This document shows, in pieces, positions 15,300 through 22,439 of a stretch of DNA of 26,131 bases. The notes under the pieces were generated by a model. It did not search any database. It was not told where the DNA came from and worked only from the letters and a program-made list of their open reading frames with translations. The translations under genes and the position numbers were made by a program. Where the stretch lies: positions 1-26,131 of the forward strand of contig JACDEQ010000003.1 of NCBI GenBank assembly GCA_013816225.1, read 5' to 3'. The stretch is from Armatimonadota bacterium (GTDB taxonomy: Bacteria; Armatimonadota; Fimbriimonadia; Fimbriimonadales; ATM1). Numbering within the stretch: position 1 is the stretch's first letter; every line of letters begins with the position of its first letter.

Positions 15300-16258
15300 T
15301 CGGACAGTTCCGCCTCCTTGCAGAATCTGATTCGCATGTCTAACACAAACACGTTCTCAGGCACGTTCGCGCGCCCTCGCAGTTTTACGGCGTCCTTTGC
15401 CGTCGTCACCCAAGCGTGTCCGGGAGCGATATCGGCCGACTGCAGATCATCATGGTCGGCAAGGACGACCGAGCGATGTAAGCGAGCCGCGAGCGATTCG
15501 AGCGCGTCCAAGAATGGCCTCGGCTTGCCTATCGCACAGATGGCATTCACTTCGCGTCCCCGCAGCCACTCGATCGGATGCTCCTGGCCGGTGAGCAATT
15601 CCCTGAGCCCAGTGTATTCGCGCCGATAGGCAAAAGTTTTCAAATAGGAACACTCCCCTGAATCGGAGAACGCAGCGGCCGCTCGCCGCAAACCGCCAGC
15701 CGGTTCCCGCAACGGCCCCGCCGGGAGCAATCGCCGGTTGCGAGATAAACCCTCCCACATGATAACATCCGCTGCTCTCGCCAACGGCAGATGCTGAAAT
15801 CCGTCGTCGAGAATCAACGCGTCAAAGCCTTCGTCCTGCGCAATCTCAGCCGCCCGAACCCTGTCCCTTCCAAGTATCAGTGCAACTTCCGGAAGCTCTT
15901 CTCGAATCAGGCACGCCTCATCCCCGTGTTCTGCCGGGTTCAACCCCAGCCCCGGCTCCACTAACGACGCGTCGCGCGAACTCGGACTTCCGTAAGCGCT
16001 GGAACTAATCGCAATGCTCTTCCCCGCTAATAGGCGCGCCACAGCGATCGTCGCGGGCGTCTTGCCCGAACCGCCGACCTCCAGATTGCCGACTCCCAGG
16101 ATCGGAGTCTCGAAACGCCGCCGCTTCTTAAGCCCAAGCTGGTAGACTGCCGCATAAGCTCGCCAGCCCAGGCCATAAATCCAGCTGAGCGGCAGCAAGG
16201 CGGTCGATATCGCCCAGTCTGCGCTCGTCTCTGGATTGTGAATCCGGTGCCATTGCAC
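15272..16258 (-). CDS. lpxK: Tetraacyldisaccharide 4'-kinase
   Basis: LpxK phosphorylates the 4' position of the lipid A disaccharide, giving lipid IVA, on the inner face of the cytoplasmic membrane. The 328-residue protein has an amphipathic N-terminal membrane-binding region (about residues 15-42, LLPLSWIYGLGWRAYAAVYQ), the unusual LpxK Walker A GVGNLEVGGSGKTP (55-68), the Walker B-like DALILDDGFQH, and the C-terminal VVLADHDDLQSADI and VTTAKDAVKL segments. The start is GTG 16258, 5 nt after a CATAAT box and without an SD. It heads the four-gene LPS operon and overlaps the acyltransferase gene by 28 nt. The divergent tRNA-Lys begins 24 bp away. Its presence is direct support for an LPS-bearing outer membrane. 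Confidence 0.95.
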   Translation of the reverse strand: MQWHRIHNPETSADWAISTALLPLSWIYGLGWRAYAAVYQLGLKKRRRFETPILGVGNLEVGGSGKTPATIAVARLLAGKSIAISSSAYGSPSSRDASLVEPGLGLNPAEHGDEACLIREELPEVALILGRDRVRAAEIAQDEGFDALILDDGFQHLPLARAADVIMWEGLSRNRRLLPAGPLREPAGGLRRAAAAFSDSGECSYLKTFAYRREYTGLRELLTGQEHPIEWLRGREVNAICAIGKPRPFLDALESLAARLHRSVVLADHDDLQSADIAPGHAWVTTAKDAVKLRGRANVPENVFVLDMRIRFCKEAELSDWLNRTLLP

Positions 16259-16263
16259 GCAGG

Positions 16264-16269
16264 ATTATG
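16264..16269 (-). promoter_or_regulatory. -10 box (CATAAT) for the lpxK operon
   Basis: CATAAT on the minus strand ends 5 nt before the GTG at 16258, a spacing compatible with transcription starting on the start codon. No SD is present. It lies in the 24-bp gap between lpxK and tRNA-Lys. Confidence 0.45.
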
Positions 16270-16282
16270 GCTGGCTCGGGAT

Positions 16283-16357
16283 GAGTCGGTAGCTCAGTGG
16301 TAGAGCATCGGCCTTTTAAGCCGTGGGCCGTGGGTTCGAATCCCACCCGACTCACCA
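16283..16357 (+). tRNA. tRNA-Lys (anticodon TTT)
   Basis: A full cloverleaf can be drawn in 75 nt. The acceptor stem GAGTCGG pairs with CCGACTC, the D stem is GCTC/GAGC, and the anticodon loop CTTTTAA has TTT at 16315-16317. The T arm is GTGGG-TTCGAAT-CCCAC. The CCA end is encoded (16355-16357). The anticodon stem has one U-U mismatch at its outer end. It reads AAA and AAG. It lies between the divergent lpxK and the S9 peptidase gene. Confidence 0.97.
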
Positions 16358-16372
16358 ATCATCCTTTGGAGT

Positions 16373-16378
16373 TACAAT
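16373..16378 (+). promoter_or_regulatory. -10 box (TACAAT) for the S9 peptidase gene
   Basis: TACAAT ends 5 nt before the ATG at 16384 and no SD is present, indicating a leaderless or near-leaderless transcript. The expected -35 position falls in the 3' end of tRNA-Lys and shows no consensus. Confidence 0.5.
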
Positions 16379-16383
16379 AAGCT

Positions 16384-18450
16384 ATGCTTTGCCCGCTTCT
16401 ACCCATCGCGATCATGGCCACCCTCCAGTTCAAAGACGCCGAACCTCCTGTCGCCCGCAAGACCGCGCACAAGACCACATTGCACGGCGAAACGGTCATC
16501 GACAATTACCATTGGCTCAGAAACAAGAAGAGCAAAGCGGTCATCGATTACCTGGAGGCGGAAAACGCATACACCGACTCGGTGATGAAAGGCAGCCAGC
16601 CCCTCGAAGACGAGCTTTACGACGAGATGCTCGGGCGCATCAAGCAGACCGACCTCAGCGTTCCCTACCCATATCGCGGCTACACGTATTACACCCGCAC
16701 CCAAGAGAGCAAGCAGTACCCGATCCAATGCCGCAAGAAAATCGGCCAGAGCACGGAAGAGGTTCTACTCGACGTCAACGAGCTCGCAAAGGGCCAGAAA
16801 TTCATGTCCGTCGGCGCCTTCGCGATCAGCCCGAACGGCAAAATGCTCGCCTACACGACCGACAACACCGGCTTCCGGCAGTACCGCCTACACGTCAAGG
16901 ACCTGGAGACCGGCAAGTTGCTCCCGGACACGGCGGAACGCGTCGACGACGCCGGCTGGGCGGAGGACGGCCGGACGATTTTCTATATCACCGAAGACCC
17001 GGTTACCAAACGCTCCGACACCATCTGGCGCAAGAAGCTCGGCGGAAAAGCCGAGTCCTTTTATCACGAGAAGGACGCACTCTACAACGTCGGCCTGGAT
17101 ACATCTCTCGACCACAAATACATCTTCTTCGGATCAGGAAGCACCGATAACAACGAGCTTTGGTTCATCCCGGCCGACCAGCCGAACGCCAAGCGAAAGC
17201 TCATCGAGAAGCGTCAGGGCAAGCTGAAGTACTCGGTCGAACACCGCAACGGAACCTTCTACATTCACACCAACAAGGACGCGAAGGACTACCGCGTGAT
17301 GACCGCGACGCCCACCGCGCCGGGGCAGAAGAATTGGAAACCCCTGATCCCTGCGATCCCATCGGGAAGGATCACGGGCGTGAGCGTGTTCAATGATTTC
17401 ATGATGATCGGCAAGCGCGAGAACGGCCTTCCGGGGATCGAGATCTACGATTTCAAGACCAAGAAGCGCAAGGCGATCCCGCCGGACGAGAAGGTCTACT
17501 CGATGGGCGGGAACGTGAACCGCGAGTTCGACACGAAGGTGTTTCGCTACAGCTACTCATCGCCGCTCACTCCCAGCAGCGTTTACGAAATCGACGTCAA
17601 CACGATGAAGCGGAAGCTTCTCAAGCGGGTCGAAGTCTTGGGCGGATTCAATCCGAAGCTCTACGTGACCGAGCGAGTTTGGGCGTCGGCTCCCGACGGA
17701 GCCAGGATTCCGATCGGCCTCGTTTCCAAGAAGACCGATGAGGAGGGACCGCGGCCCCTTCTTCTTGGTGGGTATGGATCGTACGGCGCTTCGGCATCGT
17801 TCGGATTCAGCAGCAACGATATAAGCCTCCTCGATCGCGGGTTCGTTATCGCGACGGCCCAAATCCGCGGGGGCAGCGACATGGGCGAGGCGTGGTACGA
17901 AAGCGGCAAGTTGATGCACAAGCGCAATACCTTCTCCGACTTCGCTGCGTGCGCCGACCATCTCGTTTACGAGGGCTACACGACGCGCAACAAGCTGGCG
18001 ATCGTCGGTGGGAGCGCGGGCGGCCTGCTAATCGGCGCGACCTTGAACATGCGCCCGGACCTGTGCAGGGCCGCGGTTCTGCACGTGCCGTTTGTCGATG
18101 TGATCAACACGATGCTCGACGAAACGCTCCCGCTCACCGTGGGCGAGTTTTTGGAATGGGGCAACCCGAAAAAGAAGGACGAGTACCTCTACATGCGTAG
18201 CTATTCGCCCTACGAGAACATCCGCTCGACTTCGTATCCGATGATTCTGGTGAAGACGAGCCTCAACGACAGCCAGGTGATGTACTGGGAGCCGGCGAAG
18301 TACGTCGCCCGGATGCGCGAGGTGGCTTATCCCGAAATGCTCCTCTTCAAGGTCAACATGGCCGCCGGCCACGGCGGCTCGAGCGGCCGCTACGACCGCC
18401 TCCGCGAAGTCGCCTTCGACCACGCGTTCCTCTTGACTGCGTTGAAGTAG
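16384..18450 (+). CDS. S9 family prolyl oligopeptidase, oligopeptidase B-like
   Basis: This 688-residue serine peptidase has the two-domain prolyl oligopeptidase layout. An N-terminal seven-bladed propeller (to about residue 410) opens with the family block DNYHWLRNK and contains strand patterns such as FAISPNGKMLAYTTD. The C-terminal alpha/beta hydrolase domain carries the catalytic triad Ser544 (GGSAGG), Asp629 (LNDSQVMYWEP) and His663 (AAGHGGSSGR). The segment before the Asp (ETLPLTVGEFLEWGNP) is characteristic of oligopeptidase B, which cleaves short peptides after basic residues. That specificity is inferred. The first ten residues are hydrophobic (MLCPLLPIAI) but lack a positive n-region, so export is doubtful. 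A second Met at residue 11 could start the protein, but the TACAAT box 5 nt before 16384 favours the first. Confidence 0.95.
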   Translation: MLCPLLPIAIMATLQFKDAEPPVARKTAHKTTLHGETVIDNYHWLRNKKSKAVIDYLEAENAYTDSVMKGSQPLEDELYDEMLGRIKQTDLSVPYPYRGYTYYTRTQESKQYPIQCRKKIGQSTEEVLLDVNELAKGQKFMSVGAFAISPNGKMLAYTTDNTGFRQYRLHVKDLETGKLLPDTAERVDDAGWAEDGRTIFYITEDPVTKRSDTIWRKKLGGKAESFYHEKDALYNVGLDTSLDHKYIFFGSGSTDNNELWFIPADQPNAKRKLIEKRQGKLKYSVEHRNGTFYIHTNKDAKDYRVMTATPTAPGQKNWKPLIPAIPSGRITGVSVFNDFMMIGKRENGLPGIEIYDFKTKKRKAIPPDEKVYSMGGNVNREFDTKVFRYSYSSPLTPSSVYEIDVNTMKRKLLKRVEVLGGFNPKLYVTERVWASAPDGARIPIGLVSKKTDEEGPRPLLLGGYGSYGASASFGFSSNDISLLDRGFVIATAQIRGGSDMGEAWYESGKLMHKRNTFSDFAACADHLVYEGYTTRNKLAIVGGSAGGLLIGATLNMRPDLCRAAVLHVPFVDVINTMLDETLPLTVGEFLEWGNPKKKDEYLYMRSYSPYENIRSTSYPMILVKTSLNDSQVMYWEPAKYVARMREVAYPEMLLFKVNMAAGHGGSSGRYDRLREVAFDHAFLLTALK

Positions 18451-18612
18451 CAATGCTGAGCTACATCCCCGCGAAGGGGGTCATCGTCGGGTCGCCCGGA
18501 CAGGTTCGCATAGCTTGAGTCTCGGTGCCCAAATCGTCCTCAAAATCTTTCCGGGTGTCGAGATTCCGATTCGTTGAGATTCGTGATTGCGAAGCGATAA
18601 GTCGATTGTCGA

Positions 18613-19017
18613 TTATGGGAGCAGCTTTTCGGCGAGGGTTCGGGGGGAATGGATGGTGACGCCTTGGATGGTTTGGCCGTAGAGGTGGCCGAAGTGGGTC
18701 GAGTCGCCGGTTAGGAGGGCTTCGCATTCGAGGCGGATCGCGGCGGCGAGGACGGGGCGGTCTTTCTCATCGAGATCGATCCCTTCAGTGAGGCTGCCCG
18801 GTTGGACCATCGCGACCTTGATATGCCTGAAAACCCCGTCGAGGTCCCGCTTTCCATCGGCGGCCTTCAGCACGAGGTTGCGACGCGCCTCCTCGATTAC
18901 GAAGCCGTCCGCCCGGCATTCGTGGCCGGCTTTGCGCAGCAGGGCGAGCAGTGGCCGAATCGCTCCGTCGGTCTTGGCCGCCGAGAACAGGATGTTCGCG
19001 TCGAGGAAGATGCGCAT
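18613..19017 (-). CDS. PIN-domain protein, probable toxin of a type II toxin-antitoxin pair
   Basis: The 134-residue protein fits the PIN nuclease fold, with acidic residues at the expected places: D6 in RIFLDANIL, E42/E43 in VIEEARRNL, D86 in DEKDRPVLAAAI and D105 in LLTGDSTHFG. PIN toxins of the VapC type cut RNA, often tRNA or rRNA, using Mg2+ bound by this acidic cluster. It lies 13 nt downstream of an AbrB-type DNA-binding protein gene on the same strand, the usual antitoxin-then-toxin order. Its ATG has no evident SD. After its 3' end comes 162 bp with no gene before the convergent S9 stop. A PIN protein of another role (a chromosomal RNase) is possible. Confidence 0.82.
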   Translation of the reverse strand: MRIFLDANILFSAAKTDGAIRPLLALLRKAGHECRADGFVIEEARRNLVLKAADGKRDLDGVFRHIKVAMVQPGSLTEGIDLDEKDRPVLAAAIRLECEALLTGDSTHFGHLYGQTIQGVTIHSPRTLAEKLLP

Positions 19018-19030
19018 CTAGTGCTCGAGA

Positions 19031-19264
19031 TTAGGAGCGCTTTTTCCGCAACCTGCTCTGCAAGTCTGCTTCCGCCTGATCGAATTCGGCAATCCGCTCC
19101 TGCGAGTAGATCTCGATCGGGAGGGTGACGGCCGGACGCAGGAGGAGGCCCTCGGGCGTCGTCTCCGCGATCAGTTGATCGTCGGGCTTAAGCCCAAGCG
19201 CCGCCCTCAATTTTGCAGGCAGCGTGATCAGGCCACGCCCACTAATCGTCAGAGTGAATTTCAT
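19031..19264 (-). CDS. AbrB/MazE-type antitoxin (swapped-hairpin DNA-binding protein)
   Basis: This 77-residue protein starts with the AbrB-like swapped-hairpin domain (MKFTLTISGRGLITLPAKLR, then AALGLKPDDQLIAETTPEGLLLRPA), with the characteristic G-x-ITLPxxLR strand-turn. A charged helical tail (about 50-77) would bind and block the PIN toxin. Two adjacent ATGs are available (19267 and 19264). I choose the second because TATACT (19271-19276) ends exactly 6 nt before it, and its first residues fit the domain better. The start lies inside the 3' end of mutM, so the pair has its own promoter within that gene. Antitoxins of this class normally repress their own operon together with the toxin; that is family knowledge. 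Confidence 0.85.
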   Translation of the reverse strand: MKFTLTISGRGLITLPAKLRAALGLKPDDQLIAETTPEGLLLRPAVTLPIEIYSQERIAEFDQAEADLQSRLRKKRS

Positions 19265-20156
19265 CATTGTAGTATAGCAGAAAAGCAGTCGGCCAGTCGC
19301 TCTTCAGGAGCCGCGAGAGGGCGCGGTCGGCAAGGACCCGATCTTGGTTTTGGCAACGGGCGCAGTAGTTGATCTCGTTCTCTGAGTGCACGATCCGCTG
19401 GATCGGCATCCCGCATACCCGGCACGGCTTGCCGAAGCGCCCGTGGACGTTGAAGTCCTCGCGGAAGGCCGTAACCTCGCCCATTCCGGGAAAACGCTCG
19501 CCGAACTCGCTTCGGAGCTTCTCGATCCAGTGGGTGAGCGTGTCGCGGGTCGCGATTCGAAGGCGCTCGATGTCGTCCTCCGACAGCGAGGTGGTGAGCC
19601 GAAGCGGAGACAACCGAGCCTCGAACAGTATTTCGTCGGAGTAGGCGTTTCCGATCCCGCTGAAGCGGTTCGGCTGGGTTAATGCCCTCTTTAGGGTCCG
19701 GTTCTCTGCTAGCAGCGCCGCGGCGAATTGCTTGCTGGTCGCGGTTATAGGATCGATTCCGCCTGGATCGAGCGCGGCCAAACCGTCCGCCTCCGACACG
19801 ACGTGGATGGAAGCGCGGCGTTTTGTGCCCGCCTCGGTGAGCACAAGAGTTCCGTGCTCGAACTCGAACGACGCCTGGTGCATCTTGTTCGGCTTCGCGG
19901 GTGGTTTTTCGCTCCACAGCATCCTGCCGGCGATCATCAGATGGATCACGATATGGAGATCGCCTTCGAAACGGAGCGCCAGGCGCTTGCCCATGCGCTT
20001 CACGCCGACGAGCCGATGACCTTCGGCCGAATCGATCGGCGGATCGAATGTTCTAAGTACGAAGGGCCGATAGATGCGCACCTTCTTCAAGACCTGATCG
20101 ACGGCGTACCGCTCGATGGCCTCGAGATAAATGAGCACATCCGGCATTTCGGGCAT
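19242..20156 (-). CDS. mutM: Fpg/Nei-family DNA glycosylase (formamidopyrimidine-DNA glycosylase type)
   Basis: This bifunctional base-excision repair enzyme removes oxidised purines and nicks the strand by beta/delta elimination. The N-terminus MPEMPDV matches the family MPELPEV, so Pro2 (Schiff base) and Glu3 are present once Met is removed, and this fixes the ATG at 20156. Also visible are the Lys in RMGKRLALRF, HLMIAGRMLW, and the helix-two-turn-helix block NRFSGIGNAYSDEILFEARL. The C-terminal zinc finger is C-x2-C...C-x2-C (CRVCGM...YCARCQ). After the finger comes an unusual tail of about 35 residues, so the protein is 304 residues instead of about 270. The tail overlaps the start of the antitoxin gene. 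A TACATT box lies 7 nt before the ATG, without an SD. A Nei-like substrate preference cannot be excluded. Confidence 0.9.
   Translation of the reverse strand: MPEMPDVLIYLEAIERYAVDQVLKKVRIYRPFVLRTFDPPIDSAEGHRLVGVKRMGKRLALRFEGDLHIVIHLMIAGRMLWSEKPPAKPNKMHQASFEFEHGTLVLTEAGTKRRASIHVVSEADGLAALDPGGIDPITATSKQFAAALLAENRTLKRALTQPNRFSGIGNAYSDEILFEARLSPLRLTTSLSEDDIERLRIATRDTLTHWIEKLRSEFGERFPGMGEVTAFREDFNVHGRFGKPCRVCGMPIQRIVHSENEINYCARCQNQDRVLADRALSRLLKSDWPTAFLLYYNDEIHSDD
19271..19276 (-). promoter_or_regulatory. -10 box (TATACT) for the antitoxin-toxin pair, inside mutM
   Basis: TATACT on the minus strand lies within the last codons of mutM, 3 nt before one ATG and 6 nt before the next. It gives the AbrB/PIN pair a promoter of its own and implies a leaderless transcript. 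No SD is seen. Confidence 0.55.
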
Positions 20157-20163
20157 GGCGAAG

Positions 20164-20169
20164 AATGTA
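20164..20169 (-). promoter_or_regulatory. -10 box (TACATT) for mutM
   Basis: TACATT on the minus strand ends 7 nt before the mutM ATG, in the 21-bp gap after the argH remnant. No SD is present, so the transcript is probably leaderless. Confidence 0.45.
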
Positions 20170-20177
20170 CCCGCGCG

Positions 20178-20842
20178 TTAGAGCGCGCCGAGAGCTTCCT
20201 TGGCGGCAGCGAGTTGCTTGGCCATCGCGGCCGGAGACGGCCCTCCCAAGCTCACCTTCAAAGCGATGTTGCCGCCACCGTCAGGCCGGCGGAGCACTTC
20301 CTGAGAAGCGTGCTCCGTAAGCTCCTGAAGCTGGTGCAGGGTCAGCGACGGCAAGTTCCAACCCCTTCGCTCGCACTCCAAGACGATCTTGCCGGCCTCC
20401 TCGTGCGCCCCTCGAAACGGCATGCCACGCTCCACGAAGTACTCGGCGAGCCCCGACGCCGATCTACTGCGGCCGCGTCCTTCATGCGGTCGAGGTTGAA
20501 AGTGGCCGTGCTCAGCATTCTATTTGTCTACACCAGCGAGTCGATACAGACCTTCATGGTATCGAAAAGGGGCGGCTTGTCGTCCTGCATGTCGCGGTTG
20601 TAGGCGAGCGGAAGGCCGCGCATCATCGACATGAATGCCGTCCAATTGCCGATGCATCTCGCGCCTTTACCGCGAATAAGCTCGGCCATGTCGGCGTTCC
20701 GCTCTTGCGGCGTAAGGCTACTGCCCGTACTGAAAGCGTCCGCGATTCTCACGAAGCCATACTCTGCCGTCGACCCGTAGAGTTCCTGCGATAGGCGCGA
20801 GAGGTGCTGCGTCAGAGAGGTGCCGGTGCAATAGCTCCTGAG
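20178..20842 (-). pseudogene. argH: Argininosuccinate lyase remnant (N-terminus missing, nonsense codon, frameshift)
   Basis: Two out-of-frame pieces on the minus strand are clearly ArgH. The first (about 20842-20528) reads LTQHLSRLSQELYGSTAEYGFV..., then DAFSTGSSLTPQERNADMAEL, LPLAYNRDMQDDKPPLFDT and a TAG at 20528. Similarity continues past the TAG (LSTATFNLDRMKDAA) until a frameshift near 20470-20480. The second piece reads SGLAEYFVERGMPFRGAHEE... to a normal ArgH C-terminus with SLGGPSP. About the first half of the enzyme is absent, with a stop just upstream of the first piece. The fumarase/aspartase signature GSSxMPxKxNP is degraded to GSSLTPQERNA, losing the conserved Met and Lys. I therefore call it a decayed gene. 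ArgH would otherwise cleave argininosuccinate to arginine and fumarate. Confidence 0.88.
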
Positions 20843-20964
20843 GGATCAGAAGCTCCTGCCAAACGAGCAGAACGTCGCCGGCGGCCAAGTGCCCCACATC
20901 CGAGCGAAGGAGATCGAAGCGCTCTTCTCACAATGGAATAAGCTGCAGCGCCAAAGAAGTAATG

Positions 20965-20970
20965 TAATAT
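20965..20970 (+). promoter_or_regulatory. -10 box (TAATAT) for the Tat-signal oxidoreductase
   Basis: TAATAT ends 6 nt before the ATG at 20977 and no SD is present. Its position fits a transcript starting on the start codon. The 134 bp between the argH remnant and this start hold nothing else I can support. Confidence 0.5.
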
Positions 20971-20976
20971 CGCCGA

Positions 20977-22374
20977 ATGGCAGAAGGCTGGAGTCGTCGT
21001 CAGTTCATCGAGCGTCTGGGATTGGCGGGCTTGGCCGCCGCGGTCCCGCTCACTCTCCGAGGAACGAAACGCGGACAGGAGAACTCACCCGACCTGCCGA
21101 AGATCGAGATCGGCAACTATCCGAAGCCGGACCGGCCGATAACGGCGGTGGTCTGCGGATATGGCGGGCGAGGTGGCTACTACGGGTGGATGGCGGGGCA
21201 GATTCCCGAAGAGTGGCAGATCGTCGGCGTCGCCGAACCCATCGGCTACCGGCGCGATGCCGCGATCAAGCTCCATAAGATCGCGCCCGAGAACACCTTT
21301 ACAACCTGGGAGCACGTGTTCAACCGCCCGAAGTTCGCGGACGCGATTGTCGTCTCCACGCAGGACGCGATGCACACCGGGCCAACGCTCAAAGCCATCG
21401 AGATGGGCTACGACGTTCTGCTCGAAAAGCCGATCGCCCAGAGCTGGCGCGAGTGCGAGGCGATCCTCAAAGCCGCGCAAAAGAACAAATCAATCGTGGG
21501 AGTCTGCCACGTCCTGCGGTACGCGCCCTACTTCATGATGATGCGCGAGGTCATCCGCTCGGGAATGATCGGCGATGTGGTCAGCGTTCAGCACCTCGAG
21601 CCGGTCGAGCATCACCACTTTTCGCACTCGTATGTTCGCGGCCCGTGGGGGAACAAGAGGAAATCGAACCCGGTGATCCTGTCGAAGTCGTGCCACGACC
21701 TCGACATCCTCGCCTATATAATCGGCAAGCCCATCACGCGTGTTTCGGCATTCGGCGACCTTAGCTGGTTCCGCAAGGAGAACGCGCCGAAGGGAGCCCC
21801 GATGTTCTGTTCTGAGGGCTGCCCGGTCGAGAAGACCTGCCCTTATTACGCTCAGGATTTCTACGTGCATAAGCGCAAGTGGGACACGCACCACATCATC
21901 ACGCCTGACCGTTCGGATCCGAGCATCTTAAGAGAACTCGAGAAGGGCCAGTACGGGCGCTGCGTGTATCACTGCGATAACGACGTCTGCGACCACATGG
22001 TCACGAACCTCGAGTTCGGCGGCGGCGCGACCGCCAGCCTCCAGGTGGAAGCCATGTTCGCCGAGGGCGGACGCCGGACCCGCGTGTTCTGCCAGAAAGG
22101 CCACATCGAGGGCGATATGACGGTAATGCAGGTCGTCCAGTTCGAGCCAGGCAAGGTCCACGTTTGGGACGGGAGAAAAGCCAACGTCGATCTATCCGGC
22201 CACGGCGGAGGCGACATGCGTCTGGTTCGCGACTTCTGCCAAGCCGTCTCGAAGCGCGACGCGAACCTGCTCACGTCGTCTCTTTCGAATAGCATGGAAA
22301 GCCACCGGGCCGGCTTCCTCGCCGAAGAGAGCCGCCTGCAAGGCGGCCAGCCCCGAGGTGTCCGCCGAGCCTAG
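20977..22374 (+). CDS. Gfo/Idh/MocA-family oxidoreductase with a Tat signal peptide
   Basis: The 465-residue protein begins with a twin-arginine leader (SRRQFIERLGLAGLAAAVPL, residues 6-25; RR at 7-8), so it should be exported folded with its cofactor. The Rossmann dinucleotide motif VVCGYGGRGG (58-67) and the family EKPIAQS strand (150-156) mark the NAD(P)-binding domain; the Lys in EKP is the usual catalytic or cofactor residue. The C-terminal alpha/beta domain has HDLDILAYIIGKP and a Cys-rich stretch (MFCSEGCPVEKTCPYYAQ, later CVYHC and NDVCDH) that could bind a metal or form disulphides. Family members oxidise sugars, sugar acids or inositols; exported members are common in polysaccharide-degrading bacteria. 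The substrate is unknown. It is monocistronic with its own -10 box. Confidence 0.9.
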   Translation: MAEGWSRRQFIERLGLAGLAAAVPLTLRGTKRGQENSPDLPKIEIGNYPKPDRPITAVVCGYGGRGGYYGWMAGQIPEEWQIVGVAEPIGYRRDAAIKLHKIAPENTFTTWEHVFNRPKFADAIVVSTQDAMHTGPTLKAIEMGYDVLLEKPIAQSWRECEAILKAAQKNKSIVGVCHVLRYAPYFMMMREVIRSGMIGDVVSVQHLEPVEHHHFSHSYVRGPWGNKRKSNPVILSKSCHDLDILAYIIGKPITRVSAFGDLSWFRKENAPKGAPMFCSEGCPVEKTCPYYAQDFYVHKRKWDTHHIITPDRSDPSILRELEKGQYGRCVYHCDNDVCDHMVTNLEFGGGATASLQVEAMFAEGGRRTRVFCQKGHIEGDMTVMQVVQFEPGKVHVWDGRKANVDLSGHGGGDMRLVRDFCQAVSKRDANLLTSSLSNSMESHRAGFLAEESRLQGGQPRGVRRA

Positions 22375-22439
22375 TGCCGGCGCTGGGGTACGGTTGGATC
22401 TCCGCGAGCACCAAATGGGTCCGATTGATTCGGTGAGGT

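Noticed and set aside
18451..18612. Possible terminator ATCCCC-GCGAA-GGGGGT after the S9 peptidase, and short repeats of GATTCGT and CGATT
   Set aside because: The stem is only 6 bp (one G-T pair) with no T-run after it, and the repeats are too short and irregular to call a repeat element.
19728..20603. 291-codon plus-strand frame across mutM and the argH remnant
   Set aside because: It covers conserved mutM motifs on the opposite strand and is extended only because the argH region is decayed. No protein-like pattern was found.
20843..20976. Continuation of argH upstream, or recoding of the TGA just before the LTQHLSR segment as selenocysteine
   Set aside because: I could not match the translation of 20843-20960 to ArgH in any frame, and the remnant has a TAG and a frameshift, so the TGA is best read as part of the decay.
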